Shown here: positions 43,001-55,730 of the stretch, piece by piece | How the letters are laid out: every line of letters starts with the position of its first letter | Numbering within the stretch: position 1 is the first letter of the stretch | NCBI GenBank assembly: GCA_030063045.1 | Contig: JAQSEB010000016.1 | Location: forward strand, 1,364,001 to 1,428,000 | Source of the DNA: Pratylenchus scribneri | Taxonomy: Eukaryota > Nematoda > Chromadorea > Rhabditida > Pratylenchidae | DNA: 64,000 nt | Direction of reading: 5' to 3' | Position numbers and translations under genes: made by a program | The notes under the pieces: generated by a model | Databases searched by the model: none | Told to the model about the DNA's origin: nothing | The model's input: only the letters and a program-made list of their open reading frames with translations

Positions 43001-45487
43001 CAAAAGGGCAAATAAAAGTTTAAATAAAAAGTAGCACTTTTGCTTGCAATTTTACCAAATTTGGCCTCAGGCATAATTCTTCGATTATTTGGTCCTGGTC
43101 CGTCAAACCAAATTAGTGTGGAAAGTGTTCCGGTCATTAGTGAAAATTCCTTAATGGATTTGGCACAAATTTTTGCCTTTTTGGTTCGCTAATTGAAAAT
43201 GTGACTTGACGTTGAAAATTTTTGGCTAATTGAAGGGAAAGGATTTAAAAGAAGACATATATAGAGAGGGATTTTAATAAAAATCAGTTAAAAATGAGGG
43301 AAGTAAAATTTTATATAAATGTCATAGGAAAAATTTTAGACCAAACTTGATCAAATAAAAAAATTTTTTAATAAAAATTAATTCTAAATAAAAAAATATT
43401 TTTAATTAATGAAATTTTTAAGATAATCCGAAATTCGTTTCATTGGAAAATATCTCAGTATCTTTAAAATTTGTATTTTATTTTTATTAATATAATTTTG
43501 TAGGTCTTTTTGATATCAAAAATTATTGATTATAAACCTAATTGGCTTTTTATGATATGGCCAAAAACCGTACAAAAATTTCGTGCCACCTGCCTAATCT
43601 TCTAATTTTTTTTTATTAATTATTTTGTATTTTTTTCTATTTTAAAATTTATATTTGTCAAAAAATATTTATGAGGAAAAATAAATAAAAGAAAATGTGA
43701 GGCAATAATTGAACCAACCAAATGCGAAGGAAAAATGAACAATGTGTGTTATTTTGGTTTCCATAGGGAATAATTTATTTTTATAATATTAATTTAGGTA
43801 TTTGAATGTGAGCATTTTCCCTGCAGCAGCTTTCTGATTTTTTCCCTTAATTTTCCTCTTTATTCCAAATTGGAATTAGCAGAGAATAAAAAAGGCAAAA
43901 AATCATTTTTTAATTATTATTTGCTATTTTAATTTGCATTTGCGGAATATTATTAATTAATTGAATATAAAGAGTAATAAGTGGAAAAAAGGACGGAAAC
44001 ATTTATTAATGTGGAAAATTATGGATAAAATTAATAATTTTTCCCCAATTTCCTGTGTGGTTTTCTATTGCATTTTGCACAAAAATGTAATGGGAAATAA
44101 TAAAATAATTAATTTTTTTGCGAGAGAAGGAAAAATTATATTTTTTGTGGAAATAAAATTTGCATATTAATTTTTACACTTTTGTAAAAATAAAAAAAAT
44201 TTTTTATGGGTTTTTAGAGTACAAATTTATGACTGATTTTTTCTATAAAAATTAAATTTCGAAAAATCAGAATTAAATATAAATTTTGAGCCTTCTAAAA
44301 GGACACATTTTTGTATGTCGTACAAAAAATTTTGTGGGAAAAATACAATAATTAATTTTTGTACCAAGGAGGGAAAAATTTTATATTTTTTATAAAAATA
44401 AAATTTGCATATTAATTAATTCACTTTTGCAAAATTTGAAAATCAAAATTTTCGTTGGATTTTTAGGGCATAAATTTATTAATTGAAATTTTTCTATAAG
44501 AATTAAATTTCTTAAAATAATAATTAAGATAAATTGTAAACCTTTTAAAAAAAGGTTAGAAATAGATTTTTAAATTTATCGATTTAAAATTTTATGTAAT
44601 TGTGTTAAGAGGTTTGCAATTGTTTTTTTTTGGATTGTAATATTTTGGGATTGAAATTGTGTTTTCTATTTTAATTGTTAATGTATATTGGCTAGCAGAA
44701 TTAAATCTGCTCTGAAAATTTTCAAATTTTTAATTGGTTGAATTCTAAAAAATAAGCCCTAAAATGCATTTGTTCTGGATCCTGATTTTTAGATATTTTT
44801 TGGCTAGCAGAATTGATCCTGCTCTGAAAATTTTAATTTTTTTAACTAGGTCAAAATTCAATTTCTAAAAAAATAAAAATAACACAAATTTAGAACCATA
44901 TAAAATGATGAAAAAAGTATTGAAAATTTATTGTTCTTTGAATTTATTTTTTCAATTTTATGATTATTAGAAATTGGGTCCAAAAATGGGAATTGAATCC
45001 GGCTCTATAGGGGAATGAAATGAATGAGCCAGCCACTCTTTGGTCCAAAAAATTCAATTTTATTTTTTTGCTCTCAATTTTCAATTGAATTAAGAAAATT
45101 GTGCAAGAAGTGTTGGGAAAATAAAATTATTGTCCCAGAATTTTTGGATACTGCCAATTTCAAAAAATTTCATAAAAATTGAATTTACTCTGAAAAGTAT
45201 TGGAGGGAAAATTAAATTTTTTTTTCAATTGCAACAAATTTTTGACTCGATTACTTATAATTTTTCGGTACATTTTCTACTTCACTTTAAGGTTATTTTG
45301 GGTTATGCTTTATTAATGGATTCTGGTATTGGTAGGTAGTCGACTTTGTTCCCCCCATTTTTTTCCAAAAAAAATTTTATTTTATTTTAAACTAAAAACG
45401 TGTAATATTTGGGTTTTCGATGATAGGGAATCCGAATTTGGCATTTCTGTTGCTTTTGATTTTCCGTTGACTTTTTCTGATTTTCCG
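40099..45487. other. Gene-poor region upstream of the synaptotagmin-like gene
   Basis: Mostly AT-rich with very low complexity. A GC-richer patch at 42000-42370 is open on the plus strand (41963-42394, 143 codons) but shows no family resemblance. A 64-codon ORF at 40533-40727 is equally unsupported. The region may be a long 5' intron or promoter of the synaptotagmin-like gene, whose membrane-span exon is missing from the visible part. Confidence 0.4.
42610..42732. mobile_element. 123-bp MITE with TA target duplication
   Basis: Inverted ends CCGTAAATATTCTATTAGAA and TTCTATTAGAATATTTACGG, each bordered by TA. Inside is a direct repeat of AGAAGCCCAGTCTCTATT. End sequence and TA duplication suggest a Tc1/mariner-related family. 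Confidence 0.75.
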
Positions 45488-46680
45488 AAAATATCTTGGA
45501 TCAGAAAATTTTGCTTTGGTAACCAAAATTGCAGAATTGACCTGCATAAAATATCTTGGATCAGAAAATTTTGCTTTGGTAACCAAAATTGCAGAATTGA
45601 CCTGCATAAAATATCTTGGATCAGAAAATTTTGCTTTGGTAACCAAAATTGCAGAATTGACCTGCATAAAATATCTTGGTTCTGAAAATTTTGCTTAGTG
45701 AACCAAAATTGCAGAATTGACCTGCATAAAATATCTTGGTTCTGAAAATTTTGCTTAGTGAACCAAAATTGCAGAATTGACCTGCATAAAATATCTTGGT
45801 TCTGAAAATTTTGCTTAGTGAACCAAAATTGCAGAATTGACCTGCATAAAATATCTTGGTTCTGAAAATTTTGCTTAGTGAACCAAAATTGCAGAATTGA
45901 CCTGCATAAAATATCTTGGTTCTGAAAATTTTGCTTAGTGAACCAAAATTGCAGAATTGACCTGCATAAAATATCTTGGATCAGAAAATTTTGCTTTGGT
46001 AACCAAAATTGCAGAATTGACCTGCATAAAATATCTTGGATCAGAAAATTTTGCTTTGGTAACCAAAATTGCAGAATTGACCTGCATAAAATATCTTGGA
46101 TCAGAAAATTTTGCTTAGTGAACCAAAATTGCAGAATTGACCTGCATAAAATATCTTGGATCAGAAAATTTTGCTTTGGTAACCAAAATTGCAGAATTGA
46201 CCTGCATAAAATATCTTGGTTCTGAAAATTTTGCTTAGTGAACCAAAATTGCAGAATTGACCTGCATAAAATATCTTGGTTCTGAAAATTTTGCTTAGTG
46301 AACCAAAATTGCAGAATTGACCTGCATAAAATATCTTGGTTCTGAAAATTTTGCTTAGTGAACCAAAATTGCAGAATTGACCTGCATAAAATATCTTGGT
46401 TCTGAAAATTTTGCTTTGGTAACCAAAATTGCAGAATTGACCTGCATAAAATATCTTGGATCAGAAAATTTTGCTTTGGTAACCAAAATTGCAGAATTGA
46501 CCTGCATAAAATATCTTGGTTCTGAAAATTTTGCTTAGTGAACCAAAATTGCAGAATTGACCTGCATAAAATATCTTGGTTCTGAAAATTTTGCTTAGTG
46601 AACCAAAATTGCAGAATTGACCTGCATAAAATATCTTGGTTCTAAAAATTTTGCTTATTGAACCAAAATTGCAGAATTGA
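45488..46680 (+). repeat. 60-bp satellite, about 20 copies, two interleaved variants
   Basis: The exact 60-bp period contains AAAATATCTTGG, GAAAATTTTGCTT and AACCAAAATTGCAGAATTGA. Variant A has GGATCAG and TTTGGTAACC; variant B has GGTTCTG and TTAGTGAACC. The order is AAABBBBBAAhABBBhABBB (h = hybrid), showing conversion or unequal exchange. Variant A is open for 20 codons per unit and B carries a stop, so the ORFs here reflect monomer order. Flanks share the motif ATGCTTTATTAATGGATTC. Confidence 0.95.
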
Positions 46681-46764
46681 ATCATTGTGTCTCTCTTACA
46701 TACATGTTTATGGGTTACCTATTTCAATTTTTCGTGCAAGGCTAATTCTATTAGATAAAAACAA

Positions 46765-46955
46765 GACAATGCTTTGCTAATGGATTCTGGTATATTCTGG
46801 AAAATTCTGATAGGGCTTTAGGGTTAACAGATATGTTTATGCTTTATTCATGGATTCTGGTATATTCGGGAAAATTCTGATAGGGCTTTAGGGTTAACAG
46901 TGCTTTATTGATTGATTCTGTTATATTTTGGTAGGGCCTTACATTTAACAGTTAA
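46765..46955 (+). repeat. Short degenerate tandem repeat beside the 60-bp satellite
   Basis: Three units of about 70-80 bp: TGCTTT, ATGGATTCTGGTATATTC, then AAAATTCTGATAGGGC and TTTAGGGTTAACAG. A single diverged copy (ATGCTTTATTAATGGATTC) lies on the far side at about 45306, so the large satellite sits inside this older repeat. Confidence 0.7.
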
Positions 46956-49900
46956 GTTTAGGCTTTATGTCTCACTATTCTTTTCAAATGTACGCAACAC
47001 AAGTTTTTGACATATTTTTGAATCCATCATATTCCCTTAGTCATATTTTCCATACACATTTTCTGAGGGCAAGCCAAAATGAGAACGCCTCTGGGTCCCC
47101 GCCCCGTCATCATTTAAACACATTTTGTGCCGCCGATGACTTTGCCGAATTTGTTTGGCTCTCGTCAAGCAAACACATATTTTTTTATGTGAAGCCAAAT
47201 GCGTTTTTGGGCGGTGGGGAAATTTTGGGGAAGGAAGCCGACCAAAGGGAATTGGGATTAATTTTTTTTCACGTCCACTCGTTCACAAAGTCCCCCCTCT
47301 GCTGATGCCTTTTTCTCTTGATGGCATCTTGTCCAATGCTAATATGCCGGATATGGGCATTCGAAGAAGCCCTCGCAATTTGGCATAAAATTCCCATTTT
47401 GGATGGGATTTTTTGATGGATTAAAATTTTTTGATGGTTTTTGATATTTAAAAAGAGGGAAAGAGGATTATTTTCTGTTAAAATGAATCCATGTTCAAAA
47501 AGATAAAGATTACATTTTCGGATCGAGGTTATGTTTTGGGCTTGTGAATTTTTGGAGTTTTTTTTGCAAATTTTCTCTCGGATAATTAAATAATTTAATT
47601 GCAGAAAATTTTTATATTAAATCAATTTATTTGGTTTTTGGTCTCAAAATTATTAAATTATTAAGGCTATAATTGTATTTAATTTAAATTTTGTTGCCAT
47701 ACAATCTCGTAAAAATATTCTTTTTAATATTTAATTTGCACCTGTTATAATTAGTAGAAGATAAAAACACTCATAAGTTTAAAATGAGCATGTTTTTGCA
47801 TCGAAATATGGTTTTTTATATAAAAAATTTTAAGGTACTTTTCGGTTATCTACCTGCAGTAGATTGTTTGACGGGGTCCCCTTATAGGTGATTTATGGAT
47901 ATGTGTGAGATGATACCCTCCCTATCCCTGAATGACCTTAACTCTAGTTTATAACTATCTTAGTTGAGAGTTGAATTAAAAAAATCTGCAGATATATAAT
48001 CGAAAAGTACAAATTTAATTTAACTTTAAATTTAATGAATAGAATGTAATGAAAAAGAATTACGAAAGGAAGATGAATTCGAAATGTGAAGATAGCAAAT
48101 TGGAATATTTTAAAAATTGGTAGGCCATGCGCCAAATCAGTGTCTATCTCAAAGTATAATAGGTTGGCAAAATTACTTATTCGGACATATTTTTGAAAAG
48201 AAAATAAGGAAGAATAAATGAAGCGGAAAGAAGGAGAATATAAGAGAGCATTGCTTGCAATGATTATTTATAATATGCAAAAATGGTGGCAAAATACTAA
48301 TGAAAATGTCTGCTTTTTGGTTAAATTTTTAAAATTTAAAGTGCAATATAAACATTACATAAAAAATGACTAAAATAAAACAAAATGGAAGAATAAATAA
48401 AATGAAAAATTGAAGTCCAGAAAATGACTTGACTAAAAATATGCTCAGAAAAAAAATAATAGATAATAATTGACAAAAAATATTCAGACTTATTTTTAAT
48501 TTTTTGCTAAATAAGATGACCGAAATGAAAAAAAAACGTAAAATTTTTAAGAGGAAGGTGCTATAGGCAAGTAACATGCGCTTAAGAAAATTGTAAAAGG
48601 CAACAAAATTGAAAATTTGGCCTACATTTAAAACGAATGGAACAATATGACTAACAAAATATTCAAGGGTTATTTTTAGAAATAACTCTGGAAAATCCCA
48701 ATTTTGGCGCACATAAAATGGTCGAAATGAAAAATATTGAACTGTCAGAATAAAAATAAATTTTTTGGGAGAAATTTTGCATTCCTACGGAATATATTCT
48801 CCCCAAAAATAAGGAACATGGAAACGTTAAAACAATGGTCAACAAAATATGCAGAGGTCTATTTTTAGAATTGGCACACATAAATTGGGCGAAATGAAAA
48901 TTTTTATACTGCCGGGCTGCCGGCGACATGAAAAATGGGTGTTGACTGTTGAACGGGCATGAAAATTAAAATTAGAAAATTTTTTCAAAGAAATTTTGCG
49001 TTCCTCTGGAATCCCCAAAAATAAAAAAATGAAGGAACAATGGAATTGTGTGGGACGGGGGCCAACCTGTTGGGCATGAAAAATGTGCATAGGAAAATGA
49101 GAATTTTTTTTGTGTGGCGCACCCGTAAAACATTCATTTGCCAAAAGGCCCTTTTTGAACATAGCGACGAAAGGGAGCCTCTAACAAAGGTTGCCGGTGG
49201 CCAATGGAGTAATTTTTTATTCACAAGATAATAATGGGGCCAAAGAGGGGGAAAGAAGGGGAAATCCTAGTGAAACTGAAAAAGAAAGGACAATCGGCGC
49301 TGGTGGATGTGGCCAATGCCAAACAATGAACAAAAAAAAAGTGAAAATAAATGGGCAGTGAGCGGAGACATTGGGTTACCCTGGGTGAGTGAAAAAAAAA
49401 TGTTTAATGAGAATGTATGGATGTGGGGAATGAGAGGGAATACTCGGACTCGGACTGGGTTTGCGTTGGAATAATAAAATATGTTGTGAAGAGAGGACTC
49501 AAATTCCAAATTCCAGACCCAACTTTATTATGCCCCAAACCTATGCCTTAAAAAATACATTTGTTGCGCGAATTATTTATTTACAACCTATTCGAATATT
49601 GCCTAAGCCAGATTTAATATTCATAAAATTATTAAATTTACCCAAAAAATTTTTCATGTCAAAAACAAAAAAAAATACATTTATGTGAATTAGCTATTCT
49701 CAATCTATTATATTTTTGAATAATACGAATTTCAGTTAAAATATTCATAAAATTATTAAATTTATCCAAACAAAAATTTTTCATGTCAAAAACAGTTAGA
49801 ATATTTATCTTTATTTATATTATATCTGTTCTCATGTTTTTGTGTATATTTTAATTTTTTAGTGTTTTATTACCAATGTTTTTGTGCTGACCTATATTAG

Positions 49901-50223
49901 CTTCTAGAATTCATGTCATTGTGTATTAGGTTTTAAGCTTGGATAAGGCTCAAGCAGGATAAATGTTTAAAAGAGAGAATAAAATTATTCAAAGACCCAC
50001 GAGAAAATACTGCTAATATTTTTGGCATGCATTTCTGTAAATTCAATGATTCTTTATAGAAAAATTAAATTATCCTTATGAAATTATATTAAAAATAAGA
50101 TCAAAAATTAATGTAGGTAATTGGCAATATCATATGCGTTAAACCTAAAGCTAAGATGAAAGCAAATGAATTTTTTCGAATATACAGAAAATTGGTTTTG
50201 GTTGGATTTGTTTCATTTCACAT
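46956..50223. other. Gene-poor region
   Basis: Low-complexity AT-rich DNA with two GC-richer patches (about 46990-47390 and 48900-49520). They stand out by composition and could be regulatory or exonic, but no family resemblance or consistent splice model was found. Confidence 0.35.
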
Positions 50224-50514
50224 TCTATTGCTTCCCAAAAAAGAGTTGCCAGAACAACGCGATGAGCGCAAATTCTATTATTTCCCAAAAAGAGTTGCCA
50301 GAACAACGCGATGAGCGCAAATTCTATTATTTCCCAAAAAGAGTTGCCAGAACAACGCGATGAGCGCAAATTCTATTATTTCCCAAAAAGAGTTGCCAGA
50401 ACAACGCGATGAGCGCAAATTCTATTATTTCCCAAAAAGAGTTGCCAGAACAACGCGATGAGCGCAAATTCTATTATTTCCCAAAAAGAGTTGCCAGAAC
50501 AACGCGATGAGCGC
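50224..50514 (+). repeat. 49-bp minisatellite, six copies
   Basis: Unit CCCAAAAAGAGTTGCCAG then AACAACGCGATGAGCGC then AAATTCTATTATTT. Copies are almost identical, indicating recent expansion. Both strands are partly open through it; not treated as coding. Confidence 0.92.
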
Positions 50515-52688
50515 TCAACGAGTTTGCCAACGGTGGCCGGAAATAATAAAAAATGGAAAATGAAAGAGGGAAAACAATATTTGCCATAATTCTATTGTTT
50601 TTTTTTGGTCCACTTTCTTTAAATAACTGAATTAATGAAACAATCGAGAAGTCAATGGGTCTTAACTTATTTAACAAATTATTATTGTACAGTAAAATTT
50701 AAGGCATTTAATATTTATTGTAAATTGTGCAATTTTAGTCAATATTTTGACATTCATTCAGGCTATTAATTATAAATTACCATTGTGGAATTTTTTTTAA
50801 CTATGATTGAGACTTGAGGGCAACAAAATGTAAATTCTTTCGCTTTGGAAAAAATTGAATGAGCGATAAAAATTTATTATTTTATTTACCTTTTAATTTT
50901 ATAGGGAATGCAATTTATTAAATTAACGATAGGATGAGAATAATATTTAAGGAATTTGGGTAGTAAACATAAAAAACATTAAGCAAATAAAAATTTTATT
51001 GATGGCCCAAGTGGTTGAGAATTGTATGTGCGGTTGATGATTGAAAAAAAAATTTATAAAGAAGAATTTATGTTAATAATATTTTTATGTCTGTAATTGA
51101 TTGTTTTTTCAAATTAAAATAAAGCATAAAAATTCTTATATATATATGGGATTTGTGGGAATTTTAAGGACTTTGGACTTATAAATTCTAAAGGAGAAAT
51201 AAATTCTTTAAAAAGAGCAAGCTTTTGAGGGATTGATAAACCGGTTTATGAAAAGGTTTGATTATAGAAATTTTTTAATGGGACATAAATCGAAGAAAAA
51301 CATTTAATTGTTTTTTAGGACCATCAAAATATATGTAGTTTAAATTGATAAGGAACATTCAAAATTTATTGATATTTCGAGAATTTGGGAGGAAAAACAT
51401 GTAATTTATTATATGGGGAAAAAGGATTGGCCCATTTTGTGAAGCCCATTTGGTATTTGCCCTTTTTAATATAGACCAACCAACGAGCAATATGGACTGC
51501 TGGGATGGAATGGCTTTTAGCGTCATCAACGGCAACGGCTGGAAATGACAATCTCATATTTTTCATAACATGACAATTATCAAAAAAACTAAATTTTCCA
51601 TGTCCTAATTATGAGTGAGAATGAGGGTGCTATTAATCAAAATCAGAGTTAATAAATTATTTAATTTATTTTATGCATTTTATAGGAATTAGAAAATTAC
51701 TTAAGAAAATAATTAATATTAATAAAATTAAAATAGTAAATAAAATATTTTAAAAAATTGGCAAATTTATCGACATTTTTAGAATATTTTTCTCATAAAT
51801 GCTTAAAAGTTATTGGGATTTAAATAAAAATAATTTTAATGTACAGGAATAGAGAAAACTATAGCAAATCCCATTAATCAGCCAAATGGCTTGTTTCTCA
51901 AATAAAAAAAAACCTCAATTTAATTATCAAAATTTGACGATTAAAAATTATTAATGCACAAAATTATGAAAATCACATTAAGTCAAATTTGTCTTCCAAA
52001 AATTCTTAAAAATTGACAATTTACAAAAAAATATTTTTGCAATTTATGGAAGGAAAATTTGTTAGGATTAGTCAAAAAATGCAAATACAAAGAATGCCTC
52101 CAGCAACTAAATAAGCCCAAATTCGCCCCTTTTTGGGGAGAAGAAAAGCGAGAATTCTGATGAAAAAAAAGAGGAAGAAGAAGCCGAAAATGAGGGAAAG
52201 AGAGGGCAAATGAAAGGAAAATATTTGTGGCCGAGGAAATAAAAAATGATGTCGTCTGGCAATTTCGTCGAATTGGCGGCCTCCGATGGATGGCATTGAC
52301 ACAAGCGGATGAAATGGAGAATATATGTGCCACAAAAGCAATTGGCCACTTCTTTCCGGAATAAAACAAAATTTTATTCCAAGACCAAAAATGTGACGAA
52401 GAAAGGAAAATGCGATGATGAGGGAGGATTTTGAATTCCGTGGTGGCCAGCTAATGTTTTTGAAAGGTGTTAGGTAAATTCCAAAAAAAAAATGTAAATT
52501 ATACGCATTTTATCTCATTAAAAAAGCAACTCATCTATGCATAAGCATTTTATTTTTGAACATTTTCTTTTCCAGCTAAAATTCGAAATCCTATAAAAAT
52601 TTTTTTTATTTTGAAAATTGCTGAAATACCGGCCATACAAAAATTCTAATAGCTCATTAAAATAATTCATTTTTCATCTTTTTTATAG
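50515..52688. other. AT-rich DNA before the SPRY-like exon
   Basis: No gene is supported. A 66-codon minus ORF at 51366-51566 and the purine-rich patch at 52080-52370 were examined without finding a family. Earlier exons of the SPRY-like gene should lie here or further left if it is intact. Confidence 0.35.
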
Positions 52689-52825
52689 GATCAATTGAAT
52701 TGCCTGCCCAGTTTTGCTATTTGGAATTGTATCCGGCTGCCAGTCTGTTCTATGAGAATGATAAAATTGAGGCCAATTTTGGCAAAACTGAATGGGCCTT
52801 CGATCCTTATCAATTGGTCCAATGA
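52689..52825 (+). CDS. Terminal exon or remnant of an SPRY-domain protein
   Basis: After an acceptor (TTTTTTATAG) the frame reads 45 codons to a TGA: LPAQFCYLELYPAASLFY, then ENDKIEANFGKTEWAFDP. The pattern LYP-A-xSL...N-DKIEANFG...F-FDP is how RanBPM-type SPRY domains end (LYPTVGL...VDANFG...FVFD). The frame enters with two bases of a split codon, so an upstream exon is required; none was found within several kb. It is either the last exon of a gene with long introns or a decayed fragment. SPRY domains mediate protein binding. The longer secreted SPRY-like gene starts 3 kb downstream and diverges strongly from this sequence. Confidence 0.5.
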
Positions 52826-53582
52826 AGAGATTGATGAAAATGATGACAATGAAAAATATGAAAAAGTTCACACTTTTTCGATAATTCGAATTTTCCTGGA
52901 CACTTATTTTTATGAGCCATAAAATTTATGTTTCCTATGGACAATATCACAACAAACCTACATTCAATTAATAAAATTTTATACCAATGGATTAACAATA
53001 ATTCTGTAGAGAATTTTGATTTCAAAATTATTGATAAAATACTATTGGCCTTATTGGCAGCATAATTATTTTTGCCTGGAAAAATGGGCAATTTTTATAT
53101 GTTGGTGCTATGCTATGTCGTTTCGTAAAAAGTGCAAATGTGATCAGAAATCGGTTTTAAATCCTACAAGCCTTATATTATATACCTCATCGAGATGCAT
53201 CGAATGGTATAAAATTTGTCAAAGTTTGATGCAAAATTAAGAGTTAAAATAAAACCAAAGACTGGTAAAATGGTTCGAACAGTTTAATACCCACTAATTT
53301 TGACTTATCCATGACAATTATACCAATCGACACTTATCGATGAAATCTACAAAATGATAAAAGATTTTCGGGATCTAAACCCGGTTCCTGATTTATTAGA
53401 AGTTGAAAAAGCCTACATTTGGCCCACATTTGCACGGCTCTTTGTCTATTCAGGAATCGACCCTGTGCGGTTTAACTTAAACCGCGGAATATGCCTGTAA
53501 TTTAACCTAAAATTATTCAAATAACATCAAATAAATTCAATGCTAATTGGGCTATAATTGCTCGTTATATTATGGTTCGAAC

Positions 53583-54808
53583 TAGTGTGCGGCACGAGAC
53601 GATATCTCGACGAGAAAATCCGAGATATCGACCGAGAAATTTCTCGAAATATCGTTCTCGTTATCGTCTCGGTCAATTTTTCAGAAATCCGAGAAATGTC
53701 GAGAAACGAGAATTTTTTAAATCATGCATGAATCTTTAAATTTTTTATAAAAATATTCGAATTGTTTTAACTTGTAAATAAAAGAATTATTATGTAATTT
53801 AAATAATTTTCTAAAATCATAATTTTTTTGAAATTTGTTCACCAAAATTAAAAATTAATTTTAGAAAAATGAGTTTAGTCTGGAATATTGGCCTTTATAA
53901 TAAATTTCGAAAGATGAAGCCGAATGCAACGAACGCAAATCGAAGTTAAAAACAAAAGATGGCTGAAAATATGAATCAAATTGAATTGAGCATAGACGGA
54001 AATGAAAACAAAAAAGGTTTTAAAATTTATTAATTATTAAATAATTAAATTTTATTTTAGAAACCGAAGAGCCGCCAATTAAAAAGCAAAAGTTGGATTT
54101 CTTCGCTGCTCGTGCCAAAAAATACAATTCGCGTCAAAAAACTCCAACAAGCCCGGCAAGCCCAGCATCTTCACAGGAAAATGAACAATCAAATGAACTC
54201 GACTTGGAACTGGCATTTTATCGAAAATTAGCATTGCAAAATTTGGAGGATGATCCTTTGGATTTCTGGAAAGAAAATGAAAAACAATTATTTGAGCCTA
54301 TTGTGCGTCGTCATTTATCAATTCCGGCCACTTCCGTGCCAAGTGAGGAAACTTTTTCTGCGGCAAATGATGTATTCAATTATCGCCAATCAAGATTAAA
54401 TCCGGATACAGCAGAAAAACTTGTATTTTTGAATAAGACACTCCCATTAATCAATTACAAATATTGAAATTTTATGAAATCAATTTATTTATTTTAATTG
54501 TTTTCTGAATATTTTTTGCTCTCACATTAACTATTTTTCAATTTTATCTTTATTTATTGGAATAAAATTTAAAAAGAAAATAATTTTTTTTTTGAATTTT
54601 AAACCATTTTTAAAGCTTTTTCAAAATTTCTCGTTCTCGGCGAGATATCGGTTTTTTTTTGACGAGAAATTTCGAGACCGAGAAATTCTCGAAATATCGG
54701 TCTCGGTCTCGTCTCGGTCAATTTGCCGAGAAACCGAGAAATTTCGATTTCTCGATTTTCCGAGAATTCTCGTTCTCGTTCTCGAAAAAACCCATTTGCC
54801 GAACACTA
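53583..54808 (+). mobile_element. Short hAT element encoding a dimerisation-domain protein
   Basis: Ends TAGTGTGCGGCA and TGCCGAACACTA are inverted and flanked by an exact 8-bp duplication GTTCGAAC (53575-53582 and 54809-54816). Subterminal regions are dense in CGAGATATCG/CTCGAGA-type motifs on both sides, likely transposase binding sites. It contains one two-exon gene. The 1226-bp length is far below an autonomous hAT (about 3 kb or more). A second copy in reverse orientation starts at 63430. Confidence 0.9.
53959..54467 (+). CDS. hAT dimerisation-domain-only protein
   Basis: Exons 53959-54016 and 54061-54467; about 154 residues. The N-terminus is short and charged ([19 protein letters not shown], then PPIKKQKLD, a possible nuclear signal), followed by a Ser/Pro linker. 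Residues from about 75 on match the hAT C-terminal dimerisation region: [49 protein letters not shown]. The BED finger and RNase-H-like catalytic core are absent. Because the splice sites and start codon are tidy, it may be a made protein that pairs with full-length transposase and restrains it. Alternatively it is simply an internally deleted copy. Confidence 0.75.
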
Positions 54809-54906
54809 GTTCGAACCCATTATTATTGATCCAAATTATTCACAAAAATTGGGATTGGGCAAATCGCATTCTCCTCCTTCGGGGAAATGGAGAGAAATTG
54901 AAGGGC

Positions 54907-55700
54907 ATACGCCATCCATTCTTCAAATGCTAATGCCGATCCCATGGTGGAGGCCGAATTCAAAACAACCGGTTAATCACGAAGATCACCCGTAACCATT
55001 TGAAGGGCTTTCGGGAAAATGGGTTAGGGAATAGCATCCACTCTCTAAATGCCAATGCCCTGGTGGAGAATCAGGGCTGTGCAGGTGCCGGGTTAGAGCC
55101 GGCACGGAACTGCACCGGGTATAACGTGCCGGCCTTTGGCTGGCACGGTATGGCACGTGCCGGCACATAATTTTTCGGTAAAATTTTTTTTATCATTAAG
55201 TATAAAAAAATGCGTATGTTAATTCATAAAGTAAAATTCGATAGAATTCAATTGCAGAGAATTAATTTTTTTTCAGAAATAAAACTTAATAAATTTGAGA
55301 AAAAGTTTGAAAATAGAATGTGGTTGATAGAGTCGAGAAAACTTTTAGTGTAAATTTTGTTAACTTGGAATATTTTGGTAACATACGAACTTAAAAATTG
55401 AAAATATTCTTATCTTTTTCCTCAATTAATTTTCATTTTTCAATAATGACTTCTCTTTAAATTATTTATTAAGAAAGTGCCGGCCTGCCGACCTTCGGCC
55501 GGCACCGTGCCGGCACCTGCACAGCCCTGTGGAGAATTCATATTACCCATTAATCACGAAGATCACCACTAACCATTTGGGTTGAAGGGCTTGCGGCAAA
55601 ATGGGATAGGGAATAACATCCACTCTCCAAATGCCAATGCCGATCCCGTGGGGGAGGCCGAATTCAAATCACCCGGTTAATCACGAACATCACCCATAAC
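54907..55700 (+). repeat. Three copies of a roughly 130-bp promoter-proximal repeat
   Basis: Copies near 54907-55030, 55031-55071 continuing at 55538, and 55618-55700 share ATCCACTCTCTAAATGCCAA, GTGGAGGCCGAATTCAAA, CGGTTAATCACGAAGATCAC and GAAAATGGGTTAGGGAATA. The middle copy is split by a 458-bp MITE. The array ends about 130 bp upstream of the start codon of the secreted gene and could carry repeated control sites. Confidence 0.7.
55072..55529. mobile_element. hAT-type MITE, 458 bp, intact ends and duplication
   Basis: Inverted ends CAGGGCTGTGCAGGTGCCGG and CCGGCACCTGCACAGCCCTG with an exact 8-bp duplication TGGAGAAT on each side. GC-rich GCCGGCAC-type arms surround an AT-rich core with no ORF. 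Inserted in the promoter-proximal repeat. Confidence 0.92.
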
Positions 55701-55730
55701 CGTTATTCAGCCGAGCATTTTATTTGCCTT

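Noticed and set aside
46967..47388. Two overlapping ORFs in a GC-richer patch
   Set aside because: Both frames look equally plausible and neither resembles a protein; kept only as an unexplained patch.
54621..54933. ORFs rich in Arg/Ser/Phe across the hAT ends (also 63384-63668)
   Set aside because: They translate the subterminal CGAGA/TCTCG repeats of the transposon and contain no domain.
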